Assembly (NCBI RefSeq): GCF_009696275.1
Contig: NZ_VUMI01000008.1
Span: 1 to 64,000, forward strand
DNA: 64,000 nt
Source: Eisenbergiella porci
GTDB taxonomy: Bacteria; Bacillota; Clostridia; Lachnospirales; Lachnospiraceae
Direction: 5' to 3'
Shown here: in pieces, positions 1 through 7,654 of the stretch
Layout: each line of letters opens with the position of its first letter
Position numbering within the stretch: position 1 is the first letter of the stretch
Position numbers and translations under genes: made by a program
Notes under the pieces: model-generated
Told to the model about the DNA's origin: nothing
The model's input: the letters and a program-made list of their open reading frames with translations, nothing else
The model's database searches: none

Positions 1-134
1 GTACCCAAAACCCTCTATTTTCGTACCAGATACAGAGAAATGTCCATCCTCTTGGCTCATTTATCTGAGATATGAAATTAAAAATTTCTTGAAAAATAAG
101 GAAAAAACACTTGACTAAATAGGGAGGGAAAAAT

Positions 135-236
135 ATGAGCTTTGCGGAAAACCTGAAACAAATCAGGAAAGAAAAAAATATCTCCCAGGAGAAGCTTGCT
201 GAATTGCTGGATGTCAGCAGGCAGGCTGTGTCATAA
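135..236 (+). pseudogene. XRE-family HTH regulator, N-terminal stub
   Basis: A 33-codon frame opens at ATG 135 behind an AGGGAGG ribosome binding site (121-127) and ends at TAA 234. The product (MSFAENLKQIRKEK, then SQEKLAELLDVSRQAVS) is the first two-thirds of a Cro/C1-type helix-turn-helix. It stops exactly where family members normally continue with the recognition-helix residues KWE. The next frame, a cupin, starts two bases after the stop, so a deletion probably fused the start of a regulator gene to the start of another. The stub is too short to fold as a complete HTH. Family assignment is firm; the deletion is inference. Confidence 0.7.
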
Positions 237-237
237 T

Positions 238-545
238 ATGGACAATTTTATTACACCGCCAAAGCACATAAACTTCAAGGCGAAGAAACTTTTTGGAGCA
301 ATGGAAACAATTATCGATGGCTCGATAGCATATGTAGATTTGAGTGGCGACGGGCCAACTGAGCAGCATACGCATGAACATAATCATCTGTTTATTATAA
401 CGCAGGGGGAAGCAAAAATAAAATTAGCAGACAGCGAAGTTATTGTAAAAAAGATGAAGCGTTTCTTGTGGAAGGGCATATTCCGCATTCTGTATGGAAT
501 AATATAGAATCTGAAACGGTAATGATCGGGATTTCCGTTAAATAG
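238..545 (+). pseudogene. Cupin-domain protein, frameshifted
   Basis: Translation from ATG 238 gives a small beta-barrel cupin. Metal-binding motif 1 is visible as the histidines of EQHTHEHNH, followed by the conserved E and G of the strand that reads ITQGEAKI. After EVIVKK the frame goes wrong and ends at 507. Adding one base in the A6 run near 446-451 restores a normal cupin C terminus (DEAFLVEGHIPHSVWNN, then MIGISVK) ending at TAG 543-545. So this is one gene of about 102 codons with a single-base deletion in a homopolymer: either a real inactivation or a sequencing slip. Small cupins of this type bind metals or small ligands; the substrate is unknown. Confidence 0.65.
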
Positions 546-736
546 TCTTTAGTTTATCTAAGTAAAAATTCTATTGGGACGGAAAACGTTTTATTTGCCT
601 GCTGATTCGTTTCCACAGCAATCATCCCCTGACCTGAAGTATCTTTATCTACACGTAATATCATATGAATATTTAAGCTTTTGATAATTCATTTTATAAT
701 ATTATTAAATTGCTTGGCATGGAGGAAAACAGAACT

Positions 737-1213
737 ATGGGTATCATCAAACATGAAATACCGATTTTAGAATTTGATACCGAGAAAACAGCAGTCATTA
801 ATCCTACGCATGACAGACTCGACCTGAAGCTTCCATCGAAATGCGTATTTGCATTTTTTGGGGAGTACATCGATGAATATGCGAAAAACAGTGAGACAAG
901 ACAAGTAGAAACCTTTATCAGCGCTACCAAGCAGTATCCAATTTATGTAACAAAATATATGGATACGGACATTTGCCTTTACCGGGCTCCCGTAGGAGCG
1001 GCGGCGGCCGCACAGCTCTTGGATTTCCTGATTGGCTATGGCGTAAAAGAAATTATATCCGCAGGCTCCTGCGGAGTGTTGGAGGATTTTCCGGAAAGCA
1101 CTTTCCTTGTTCCATATAAAGCGTTGAGAGATGAAGGAACTTCCTATCACTATGCTCCGCCGTCAAGATTTATTGATATAGACGAGAAAGCAAGAAAAGC
1201 CATGTTGTCCTGA
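737..1213 (+). pseudogene. Nucleoside phosphorylase family protein, C-terminally truncated
   Basis: ATG 737 is chosen over the in-frame ATG 710 because GGAGG (721-725) lies 11 nt upstream. The product resembles the N-terminal half of PNP/UDP phosphorylases (phosphorolysis of purine or pyrimidine nucleosides), with the phosphate-loop-like YRAPVGAAAAAQLLDFL segment and the GVKEIISAGSCGVL strand-turn typical of the family. Only about 158 residues are present versus roughly 250 usually. The sequence ends within the central sheet at TGA 1211, and no frame downstream resumes the catalytic C-terminal half. I therefore treat it as a truncated remnant. It has its own ribosome binding site and may still be translated. 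Confidence 0.6.
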
Positions 1214-1344
1214 TGAGGGCAGAGTTTGTATTCATGGACTGCACACGCAGTGTCTGGTATATGGAAACACGGCATTTCCCGCTTTGTGTCGTTTTTTTTT
1301 CATTCGATTTGTTCTATGATCGCTGTTGAAAGGAGGAATACCCG

Positions 1345-1638
1345 GTGGATCAGAAAAAAATTGTAACCGGCCTTGCCGGCCAGAGAATTACGGAAGCCAT
1401 AGCTTCCTTCTGCAGCGGACTGTCTTTGGGGATGTTAATTACCGCCGTCCTCTATACGAGTAATTCCATATATAAAATTAAGGCCTTTAAAAAGCGCCTT
1501 TTGGGAAAAAATAAAATTGCTTTCTCAGCAGATAAGCGGTTCTGGTTATCTGCTGACAATAGATACGGGCCGAAAAACATTTATGTTTTCCGGCCCGTAC
1601 CTGTTTCGCCTGTCAGATTTCAAAGGTTTCCGATTTGA
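1345..1638 (+). CDS. Hypothetical small membrane protein or gene fragment
   Basis: A frame opens at GTG 1345 with AGGAGG at 1331-1336, a good ribosome binding site. The first 50 residues contain one plausible membrane segment (around LGMLITAVLY) followed by a basic stretch (KIKAFKKRLLGKNK). From about codon 60 the frame runs through two perfect hairpins (1526-1599) and then into the convergent gene on the other strand. The true coding part therefore probably ends or was cut near 1500. I do not recognise the family. It may be the 5' end of a transporter gene that lost its remainder. Confidence 0.3.
   Translation: MDQKKIVTGLAGQRITEAIASFCSGLSLGMLITAVLYTSNSIYKIKAFKKRLLGKNKIAFSADKRFWLSADNRYGPKNIYVFRPVPVSPVRFQRFPI
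1526..1599. terminator. Two adjacent perfect hairpins between convergent genes
   Basis: Hairpin one has 10-bp arms, CAGCAGATAA (1526-1535) and TTATCTGCTG (1546-1555). Hairpin two has ACGGGCCG (1565-1572) and CGGCCCGT (1591-1598) with inner AAAACAT/ATGTTTT pairing. The position, just 3' of the minus-strand flavoprotein gene and of the plus-strand fragment, fits a bidirectional terminator. Neither hairpin has a long U tract. Confidence 0.6.
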
Positions 1639-2029
1639 AATTACTGTAATATCTCCCTTCGGCAGCCGTAAACCGCAGGACGCAGTAATCCGGATCCGTG
1701 ACACCTTTCGGGTAATACATGGTATCCCCTTCTCTCCAAATCATTTCCTTACTTTCACTGTCCTCTAAAACCTCCATCGTCCCTTTGGGCATAACGCCCC
1801 TGAAGAAGCGCCTGTCGCAGAAATAAATACAGGCTTTTGGGTTATCTCGATACTGCGCCGCTCTCATGGATGATGTATTCGTAGTAAAATAAAATGTCCT
1901 GATGCCCTCTCTTTTACGCGGCGGCAGCATGGCCTTGGTGTTCGGAAAGCCATCCCCGTCCACGGAGCTGATAGAAGCCATCCCTTGCTTATCAATCAGA
2001 TTTCCTATTGTGTTTTCCGCATTTTTCAT
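1613..2029 (-). CDS. Pyridoxamine 5'-phosphate oxidase-fold flavoprotein
   Basis: This is a 138-residue split-barrel FMN-binding protein of the pyridoxamine-phosphate-oxidase-like group. The start is the ATG giving MKNAENTIG, preceded by GAAGGGCGAG; a longer upstream frame lacks a start signal. Visible family marks are the N-terminal ISSVDGDGFPNTKAM strand pair, TFYFTTNTSSMRAAQ, the KACIYFCD strand and a C-terminal aromatic segment near YYSNF. Members of this small group act as stress-related flavin oxidoreductases or heme/flavin binders; the reaction cannot be read from sequence. It lies 98 bp downstream of an HxlR regulator on the same strand, so redox or xenobiotic-responsive control is plausible. 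Confidence 0.8.
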   Translation of the reverse strand: MKNAENTIGNLIDKQGMASISSVDGDGFPNTKAMLPPRKREGIRTFYFTTNTSSMRAAQYRDNPKACIYFCDRRFFRGVMPKGTMEVLEDSESKEMIWREGDTMYYPKGVTDPDYCVLRFTAAEGRYYSNFKSETFEI

Positions 2030-2127
2030 CGCTCGCCCTTCTTTTCCCTCATTATAACTGTCTGCCTTCCTTTGGTAAAGTACACACTTTTTAGTAACTA
2101 TTAAATGGCAGTTATAAAGGGCCTGCG

Positions 2128-2484
2128 TCATAACAGGCCCTTATCCCTCAATAAATCCGTTTTATTGTCTTCCACCATAATCTCAACCCCCACCTCCTGC
2201 ATGATGGTCACTGCGCCGAAAATCTTATGACCGCGCGGTGTCAGGAAATATTCCACCTTCAGCGGATATCCTTCATAGGACTTTTTATCCACCACGCCGC
2301 AGGACTGCAGTTCATTCAGGTGCTGAAGCAGCATTTTCTGGCTGATTCCTGCAATTTCTTTTTTCAGGGCGGACAGGGAAGCAGGCCCCTTGCTCAGCTG
2401 CCACAGGATAACAGGCTTCCACTTTCCCTTAATCATATCGTGGGTTAATTCCAGCGGGCAGGTATATTCCTCACGCATTTTCAT
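2128..2484 (-). CDS. HxlR-family transcriptional regulator
   Basis: This 118-residue winged-helix protein has the HxlR signature: an N-terminal cysteine in EYTCPLELTHDMIKGKWK, the IAGISQKMLLQHLNEL recognition region, and the wing GYPLKVEYFLTPRG. HxlR regulators respond to aldehydes, quinones or disulfide stress, often through that N-terminal Cys. The start ATG 2484 follows a GGGAGTGAGCGG segment. It is transcribed toward the flavoprotein gene at 1613-2029 and probably controls it. The 98-bp gap contains GTTACT and GTACT half-sites around 2085-2100 (read on the minus strand) that could be its operator, but I cannot establish this. Confidence 0.85.
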   Translation of the reverse strand: MKMREEYTCPLELTHDMIKGKWKPVILWQLSKGPASLSALKKEIAGISQKMLLQHLNELQSCGVVDKKSYEGYPLKVEYFLTPRGHKIFGAVTIMQEVGVEIMVEDNKTDLLRDKGLL

Positions 2485-2526
2485 TTCCGCTCACTCCCTT
2501 TCCGGCGGCGGCCGCCCCATTTCCCT

Positions 2527-3234
2527 TTATTCCGAAAACCGGTACCCCACGCCTACCTCTGTAATAATAAACCGCGGGTTGGTGGTATCCTTTTCGATCT
2601 TCCGCCGCAGCGTCGCCATGAATACCCGGAGGCTGTTGGGATCGCCGCCCTCCCCATATCCCCAGATTTTACTCTGGATATAATTGTGTGTCAGGACCTT
2701 TCCCCGGTTGCTCACCAGAAGCGTAAGCAGCTTATATTCAATGGGCGTCACATGGATTTCCTTCCCGTCAATAAACACCATGCGTTTCACAAAATCAATC
2801 CGCAGATAATCACATTCAAAGCTTTCCCCCAGATCGCTGCCGCCGCTGCTCTGCTCAGATTTCCGGATAGCAACGCGGATTCTGGCCAGCAGCTCGCCCA
2901 TGTGGAAGGGTTTCACCACATAATCGTCCGCGCCGAGATCCAGCGCCTTAATCTTCTCGCCTTCCTCCTGCCTGGCCGATACCACGATGATCGGCTTGTC
3001 CGAATTGCTTCTGATATGCTCTATGACCTCCATGCCGTCCATATCCGGCAATCCCAGATCCAGGATGACCACATCCGGGTTATTGGCATAGCTTAAGCCG
3101 ATGGCCTCCCTCCCGGTGTCCGCCTTCAGATAATGGTAGCCTTTCTGCTTTAAACTCATGCAGATAAAATTGGATATATATTTATCATCCTCCACAATAA
3201 GGATGCTCACTTCTTTTTCACTGTTTTCCATCAT
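2527..3234 (-). CDS. kdpE: OmpR/KdpE-like response regulator
   Basis: A 235-residue two-domain regulator. Receiver (about 9-125): acidic pocket VEDD, phospho-acceptor Asp59 in VILDLGLPDMDG, conserved Thr/Ser region VVSARQ and Lys in VVKPF. C-terminal winged helix (about 140-235) ends YKLLTLLVSNRGKVLTHN, RVFMATLRRKIE, VGVGYRF, as in OmpR/KdpE. ATG 3234 overlaps the kinase TGA (ATGA), so translation is probably coupled; a longer frame upstream has no role. Paired with the KdpD-like kinase and encoded after trkH/trkA, it probably controls potassium uptake genes. The phased TTAAGAT repeats at 7265-7313 are its best candidate target. The symbol is by similarity; no kdpFABC is present in the window. 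Confidence 0.85.
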   Translation of the reverse strand: MMENSEKEVSILIVEDDKYISNFICMSLKQKGYHYLKADTGREAIGLSYANNPDVVILDLGLPDMDGMEVIEHIRSNSDKPIIVVSARQEEGEKIKALDLGADDYVVKPFHMGELLARIRVAIRKSEQSSGGSDLGESFECDYLRIDFVKRMVFIDGKEIHVTPIEYKLLTLLVSNRGKVLTHNYIQSKIWGYGEGGDPNSLRVFMATLRRKIEKDTTNPRFIITEVGVGYRFSE

Positions 3235-4370
3235 TGCTCCTTTTCCGGCAGATGCCCGTCGAATGGCAGGTAAAACCGGAAGCATGCGCCTCCTTCCTCC
3301 CTGTTGAGAGCCTCAATCGTACCGCCGTGCGCCGTGACTATGGCCTTGCAGATGGCCAGCCCCAGGCCGATTCCTTTCCCCGTATCCCGGTTCACCGGCC
3401 GGAAGGTCACAAACTCATCAAAAATCCTGTCCTTAATTACCTCTTCGATCCCCGTACCGTTATCCTCTACGGAAAACCAGACCCCTTCCGGGGCCGCCTC
3501 CGTTTTTATCCGGATAAAGCCGTCCTCCTTCGTATGCTTGATGGCGTTGTCCAGAAGGTTGATGATCACCTGTACGATCATCTTTCCATCCATTTCCACC
3601 AGAAGCATCTCCTCCGGGATGTCTATTTCCACCCGGCGCTGCTTCCTCCGCCCCTTCACATAAGAAAGCGCATTGTTAATCACATCCTCCACGGCCTCCG
3701 GCTTTTTCTCCACCACCAGCTTGCCACTGTCAATCTTGGTCATATTCAGGATATTTTCCACCAGCTGGATGAGCCAGTCCGCCTGCTCATTGATGTCCTT
3801 GCCCAGGCTCACAATGCTTTCCCGGTCCATTTTATCCCCTGACTCCGCGATCAGGCTGCTGGCCCCCGCAATCCCCGTAAGAGGCGTCCGCAGATCGTGG
3901 GAAATGCTGCGCAGTAGATTACTGCGCATCTGCTCTTTTTCCATGGCGAACTTGATTCTCTCCTGCTCCATGGTCAGCTGCTCCGCCAGCTGCTCATTCT
4001 TCCTCGCCACCTCCACCTGATTCCGGAACCGTACCGTCAGGTTGGAAGATATGAGCGCCGCCACAAGAAAAAAGATGAGCAGAATCACATCATCCTGATT
4101 GGATATGGAAAACGTACGCACCGGTTCCGTAAACAGGTAATTGAATACCATAACGCTGACAATGGAAGCGATTACGCCATACTGGTACCCATTCGTACAA
4201 TAAGCCACCAGAAGCACCCCCACAATAAAAAGCATCAGTATATTTTCCTTACCGATGCCCAGCCCGTGAAGCAAAAAAGAAAACAGAGAGGTAATGAGCA
4301 TAATCCCCGCCAGCCGTCCCGCATACCGGATCTGATATAATCTCAAAAACCTTTCCATTTTCTCTTTCAC
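3231..4370 (-). CDS. KdpD-like sensor histidine kinase lacking the N-terminal KdpD/Usp domains
   Basis: 379 residues. The start is a GTG (4368-4370) with AGGAGG seven bases upstream. The protein opens directly with the four-helix DUF4118 membrane region (about 15-110), then a coiled linker, the HisKA box SISHDLRTPLTGI, the N box INLLDNAIKHT, and G boxes DNGTGI and GKGIGLGLAI. Classical KdpD is near 900 residues because of a cytosolic KdpD domain plus a Usp domain; both are absent here. Signal input must therefore come from the membrane part or from a partner, and the co-encoded TrkA or the RCK-like protein at 6632-7159 are candidates. It ends overlapping the regulator start. Function as a potassium-related kinase is inferred from family and context. 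Confidence 0.85.
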   Translation of the reverse strand: MKEKMERFLRLYQIRYAGRLAGIMLITSLFSFLLHGLGIGKENILMLFIVGVLLVAYCTNGYQYGVIASIVSVMVFNYLFTEPVRTFSISNQDDVILLIFFLVAALISSNLTVRFRNQVEVARKNEQLAEQLTMEQERIKFAMEKEQMRSNLLRSISHDLRTPLTGIAGASSLIAESGDKMDRESIVSLGKDINEQADWLIQLVENILNMTKIDSGKLVVEKKPEAVEDVINNALSYVKGRRKQRRVEIDIPEEMLLVEMDGKMIVQVIINLLDNAIKHTKEDGFIRIKTEAAPEGVWFSVEDNGTGIEEVIKDRIFDEFVTFRPVNRDTGKGIGLGLAICKAIVTAHGGTIEALNREEGGACFRFYLPFDGHLPEKEQ

Positions 4371-4404
4371 AATAAATCCTCCTGAAACCTGTGTTGTCTC
4401 TATT

Positions 4405-5055
4405 CTATAGATGTTTCAGGATTTTATCAATATCTTTTTTACGGCCGATTACCATCAGGTGCTCTTTTGCGCAAAATACATGGTTCGCTCCGGGGAGGAA
4501 GCTGGTCTCGCCGTTGATTTTCGTACCGATAATGCTGCTGTTGAGCCTGGCCCGGAAATCCACCTCGCCGATTGTTTTTCCAACCCATTCCTTCAGGGGA
4601 GGGATTTCATAGATAGAATAGTCCTCGTCCAGCTCGATATAATCAAATACATTATCCGCAGAATAGCGGACGGCCACTCTTTCCGCGATATCGCGCTCCG
4701 GGTACACCACTTCGTCCGCGCCGTTTTTTAAAAGGAATTTTGCCTGGATATCCCTGGTGGCCTTGCTGACCACGAACCTGGCTCCCGCCTCCTTCAAAAG
4801 GCTGGTGATTTCCAGGCTGCTCTGGAAATTGGTGCCGATGCACACAAAACACAGGTCAAAATTTCCCACACCCAGGCTGTGAAGCACCTCTTCATTGGTA
4901 CAGTCCCCTATTTTGGCACTGGTCACCAGAGGAAGCAGAGCCTCCAGGGCCTCCTCCCTTTGATCCACTATCATGACTTCATTTTTCAGCTCCAGCATTT
5001 TTCGGGTTAAATGCTGCCCAAACCGCCCCATGCCTATAATCAATACTGTTTTCAT
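4405..5055 (-). CDS. trkA: TrkA/KtrA potassium-uptake regulatory subunit (RCK protein)
   Basis: 216 residues, the usual length of a single-unit KtrA/TrkA. RCK_N Rossmann fold (1-125) with the nucleotide motif IIGMGRFGQHL, the strand-end acidic residue in MIVDQ and a GDCTNEEVL loop; RCK_C domain (about 140-216) follows. These cytosolic ring subunits gate the TrkH/KtrB channel in response to NAD(H), ATP/ADP or c-di-AMP. The gene starts 6 bp after the trkH stop, so the two form one transcription unit. There is no truncation. Confidence 0.9.
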   Translation of the reverse strand: MKTVLIIGMGRFGQHLTRKMLELKNEVMIVDQREEALEALLPLVTSAKIGDCTNEEVLHSLGVGNFDLCFVCIGTNFQSSLEITSLLKEAGARFVVSKATRDIQAKFLLKNGADEVVYPERDIAERVAVRYSADNVFDYIELDEDYSIYEIPPLKEWVGKTIGEVDFRARLNSSIIGTKINGETSFLPGANHVFCAKEHLMVIGRKKDIDKILKHL

Positions 5056-5061
5056 CTTATC

Positions 5062-6411
5062 TTATCCTATCATTACTTTTTCTTCCGGCAGCTTTATGGG
5101 CGCCACCTTCTTGCGTTCCATAAAGGACAGGGCAAAGGACATGCTGCCGATACGTCCGCAGTACATCAGCAGGACAATGACAATCCGGCTGGCCGCGCTC
5201 AGATCCCTGGTAATGCCTGTGGACATGCCTACCGTGCCTATGGCGGAAAAGACCTCAAAAACCACATCCTCCATTACCAGCTGCGGCTGGAAATAAGGGA
5301 TGGCTATGGACGCGATAATCGCCATGCACAGACTGATTACAGCCACGTCGCTGGCCTTTCTCACAGCATCGTCCTCCAGCCTTCTTTCGAAAATATTGCA
5401 GCCTCTGGCGCCGCGCAGGTTGGACCATACATAGATGAGAAGCACCACAATGGTGGTGGTCTTGATGCCGCCTGCCGTGGATCCGGGACTGCCTCCGATG
5501 AACATCAGAAGCACGGTCAGCATCTTGGAGCTGGTGGTCAGCCCCGCCGTATCTATGGTATTAAAGCCCGCAGTACGCGCTGTCACGGAGCTGAAGGCGG
5601 AGGTGAGCACCGTTTCCTTTACGGACATGCCTGCCATCAGGTTATCCTTTTCAAACAGATAGATAAAGAAAGCGCCTCCCACAATGAGAATCGCCGTACA
5701 GGACAAAACAATTTTAGTATGCAGCTTGTATTTCTTTACCTGCCATTTATTTCTGCAGATATCATCCCAGACAAAAAAACCGATGCCGCCGATTATAATC
5801 AGTCCCATAATCGTTACATTAATCAGCGTATCATCCGCATATGAGGTGAAGGAGGAGTAAGGGCCTTTGCTTGTTCCCATCAAATCAAAGCCCGCATTAC
5901 AGAAGGCGGATATCGCATGGAAAATACCGAAATAAATTCCCCGCAGCACCCCGAATTCCGGCACAAACCGGAACGAAAGAAGAACCGCACCCGCCATCTC
6001 TATAATACAGGTGCCGATGAGCGCCTTACGCACCAATCTGACCACGCCGCCCACCTGGCTGGTATTCATGCTCTCCTGAAGGATTCCCCTTGTTTTCAGG
6101 GAAATTTTCTTATTCAGGAACATGGCGAAAAGCACGCCAATGGTCATAAAGCCCAGTCCGCCCACCTGAATCATGAGCAGGATGATACACTGTCCGAACA
6201 CACTCCAGTAGGAAGCGGTATCCACCACAACAAGGCCTGTCACGCAGGTGGCGCTTGTTGCCGTAAACAAAGCGGTAAGGGGCGTAGCCATCTCACCGCT
6301 TCTTGTAGCCGCAGGTAGCATCAGCAGAAGCGTCCCTACGGTAATTACCAGAAAATATCCCATCGCAATTATCTGCGCCTGTGTCAGTTTGTTTCTGATA
6401 TAATGAAACAT
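5062..6411 (-). CDS. trkH: TrkH/KtrB-family potassium uptake channel subunit
   Basis: 449 residues, matching KtrB length, with multiple hydrophobic helices arranged as four M1-P-M2 repeats. The four selectivity-filter turns can be seen, each centred on glycine: ATCVTGLVV, AFCNAGFD, TARTAGFNT and AIGTVGMSTG. It forms the membrane dimer through which potassium (with sodium coupling in Ktr types) enters, gated by the TrkA ring encoded next. It is second in the operon that starts at 7159; the 220-bp gap between it and the first gene holds three perfect hairpins (6471-6591), which may attenuate or stabilise the message. Confidence 0.92.
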   Translation of the reverse strand: MFHYIRNKLTQAQIIAMGYFLVITVGTLLLMLPAATRSGEMATPLTALFTATSATCVTGLVVVDTASYWSVFGQCIILLMIQVGGLGFMTIGVLFAMFLNKKISLKTRGILQESMNTSQVGGVVRLVRKALIGTCIIEMAGAVLLSFRFVPEFGVLRGIYFGIFHAISAFCNAGFDLMGTSKGPYSSFTSYADDTLINVTIMGLIIIGGIGFFVWDDICRNKWQVKKYKLHTKIVLSCTAILIVGGAFFIYLFEKDNLMAGMSVKETVLTSAFSSVTARTAGFNTIDTAGLTTSSKMLTVLLMFIGGSPGSTAGGIKTTTIVVLLIYVWSNLRGARGCNIFERRLEDDAVRKASDVAVISLCMAIIASIAIPYFQPQLVMEDVVFEVFSAIGTVGMSTGITRDLSAASRIVIVLLMYCGRIGSMSFALSFMERKKVAPIKLPEEKVMIG

Positions 6412-6470
6412 TTCCCAATCCTTTTCCTTTTATTATTTTTTATTGTTATTTCTCTGTAACAGTTCAGGCA

Positions 6471-6591
6471 GGTTTGCGCATTCACTGCGCAAACCGTGAG
6501 AAAACGTGGTTGCAGCAGGCATCCGCCCCTCGCCGAAGGCGACTTATCATGGGCGGATGCAGTAACAGTTCGGCCGAAGGCTGAACTGTTA
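6471..6591. repeat. Cluster of three hairpin-forming inverted repeats (REP-like)
   Basis: Three consecutive inverted repeats fill the gap between two potassium-operon genes. One: GGTTTGCGCA/TGCGCAAACC, 6471-6495, loop 5. Two: GCATCCGCCC/GGGCGGATGC, 6519-6560, with inner TCGCC-GAA-GGCGA. Three: TAACAGTTCGGCC-GAA-GGCTGAACTGTTA, 6563-6591, one non-Watson-Crick position. A direct copy of TAACAGTTC also occurs at 6457-6465 and a CAGGCATTGCTGCCTG palindrome lies near the downstream stop codon. The structure resembles repetitive extragenic palindrome modules rather than a single terminator. Confidence 0.7.
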
Positions 6592-6631
6592 CATTTCTCT
6601 GCCCGTACCCGCAGTCACGGGGCTGTGCTGC

Positions 6632-7159
6632 TCAGGCATTGCTGCCTGAACTCTGTCTTTCAAAAAGATGATACAACCCTTCAGGCGTCGCTCCCGTTTT
6701 TTCCAGGACCCTGATCCGGTTCTCCAGGTAAATCCCCCGGTTTCCCGATTCATTACAGATGCCGTACAGCTGCTCCGCCCCTGCCAGGCGGTTTGCCATG
6801 CCGCACAGCAGCAGGTTATGGTAATCGGAACCATCCAGGGCGAACACCGTCATCCCCGGCGCGCCGGCCACCTCATGCCATCGGGAGGATACATCCGTCA
6901 GCTCTTCTCTTGCAGCGCTGTCAAACTCTGGAATCCGCAGGCAGCTGATACCGTTTTCCTGGAGCTTCTTTTCAAACAGAATGGCAAGCTCCCCTTCGCC
7001 TCCGATGAGCACCTCGTAATCATCGTCCGGCGCCGCACCCTTCGGCCGGAAATGGTATCCCTTCAGGATCTCATCCATATGTCCTGTAAAAACAAAGCCT
7101 ACAATCAGCAGATATGCAGTCAATGCGGTCAGCAATAAAATATTTGTCAGAATTGTCAT
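6632..7159 (-). CDS. Membrane-anchored RCK_N-like (TrkA-N-type) protein
   Basis: About 175 residues. The start giving MTILTNIL is preceded by GGAGG about ten bases upstream. Residues 1-25 form one membrane segment (LLLTALTAYLLIVGFVFTG). The rest resembles a degenerate TrkA_N Rossmann domain: strand-loop VLIGGEGELAILF in place of the usual GxGxxG, and FALDGSDYHNLLLCGMANRLAG matching the TrkA_N segment that normally reads D-x-x-N-x-x-x-x-x-x-A. No RCK_C domain follows. It is the first gene of the unit leading to trkH, trkA and the kinase/regulator pair. A tethered nucleotide or ion sensor for the Trk system or kinase is my inference; I do not know a named family for it. Confidence 0.6.
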   Translation of the reverse strand: MTILTNILLLTALTAYLLIVGFVFTGHMDEILKGYHFRPKGAAPDDDYEVLIGGEGELAILFEKKLQENGISCLRIPEFDSAAREELTDVSSRWHEVAGAPGMTVFALDGSDYHNLLLCGMANRLAGAEQLYGICNESGNRGIYLENRIRVLEKTGATPEGLYHLFERQSSGSNA

Positions 7160-7264
7160 TTCATGATCGCCTCCTTGCCTTTTCTCCGTATCCACAGCTT
7201 TCCGGATACGAAAAAGGATGCTCGCTTAAACTCTTTTCTTAATTTAAGCATAGCATCCCGGGCA

Positions 7265-7313
7265 TTAAGATAGTCTTAAGATTGCTTCTGTGGCATTAAG
7301 ATTCCAATAAGAT
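7265..7313 (-). promoter_or_regulatory. Phased TTAAGAT direct repeats, candidate KdpE-like operator
   Basis: Four heptamers lie on one strand: TTAAGAT at 7265-7271, 7276-7282 and 7296-7302, and ATAAGAT at 7307-7313. Within each pair the spacing is 11 bp and the pairs are 20 bp apart, so all copies face roughly the same side of the helix. OmpR/PhoB-type regulators bind such tandem half-sites as dimers. The site is about 105 bp upstream of the first gene of the trkH-trkA-kdpDE-like unit, and the unit encodes such a regulator. A reverse-oriented ATCTTAA also occurs near 7404. The gap 7160-7654 otherwise holds only promoter-like DNA. Confidence 0.55.
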
Positions 7314-7541
7314 TCGTGTACCTCAAATTCCCCAGCATTTATGCGGGTTTCAGGCACTTTTACAATGCTTCAAGTCTTTTTTCAAGAGGTTTTGTCACAA
7401 ATTAATCTTAATTCTGACGCACTATATACGTATATCCCGTCATTCCCTATAGCTTTTCTTAACACAGCCCCATTAAGGCTGTCGGAATCTGTCATTAAAT
7501 TTCAATCTCCATAAAGTGCGTGTTGCTTTTGATTATTTTAC

Positions 7542-7571
7542 TGTCAATTTTCGGCTGTAGCGCGCTATAAT
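7542..7571 (+). promoter_or_regulatory. Putative sigma-A promoter of the flavodoxin-like gene
   Basis: TATAAT (7566-7571) is a perfect -10 element; TGTCAA (7542-7547) is a weak -35 at 18-bp spacing. It lies about 80 bp before ATG 7655. Confidence 0.5.
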
Positions 7572-7654
7572 AATAAGATAAGGGAGACCGGCGTCTGTTT
7601 TCCGGCCCTGGAGAGTCCCTGCCTGATTATATTATGAAAAAAGAGGTACATAGC

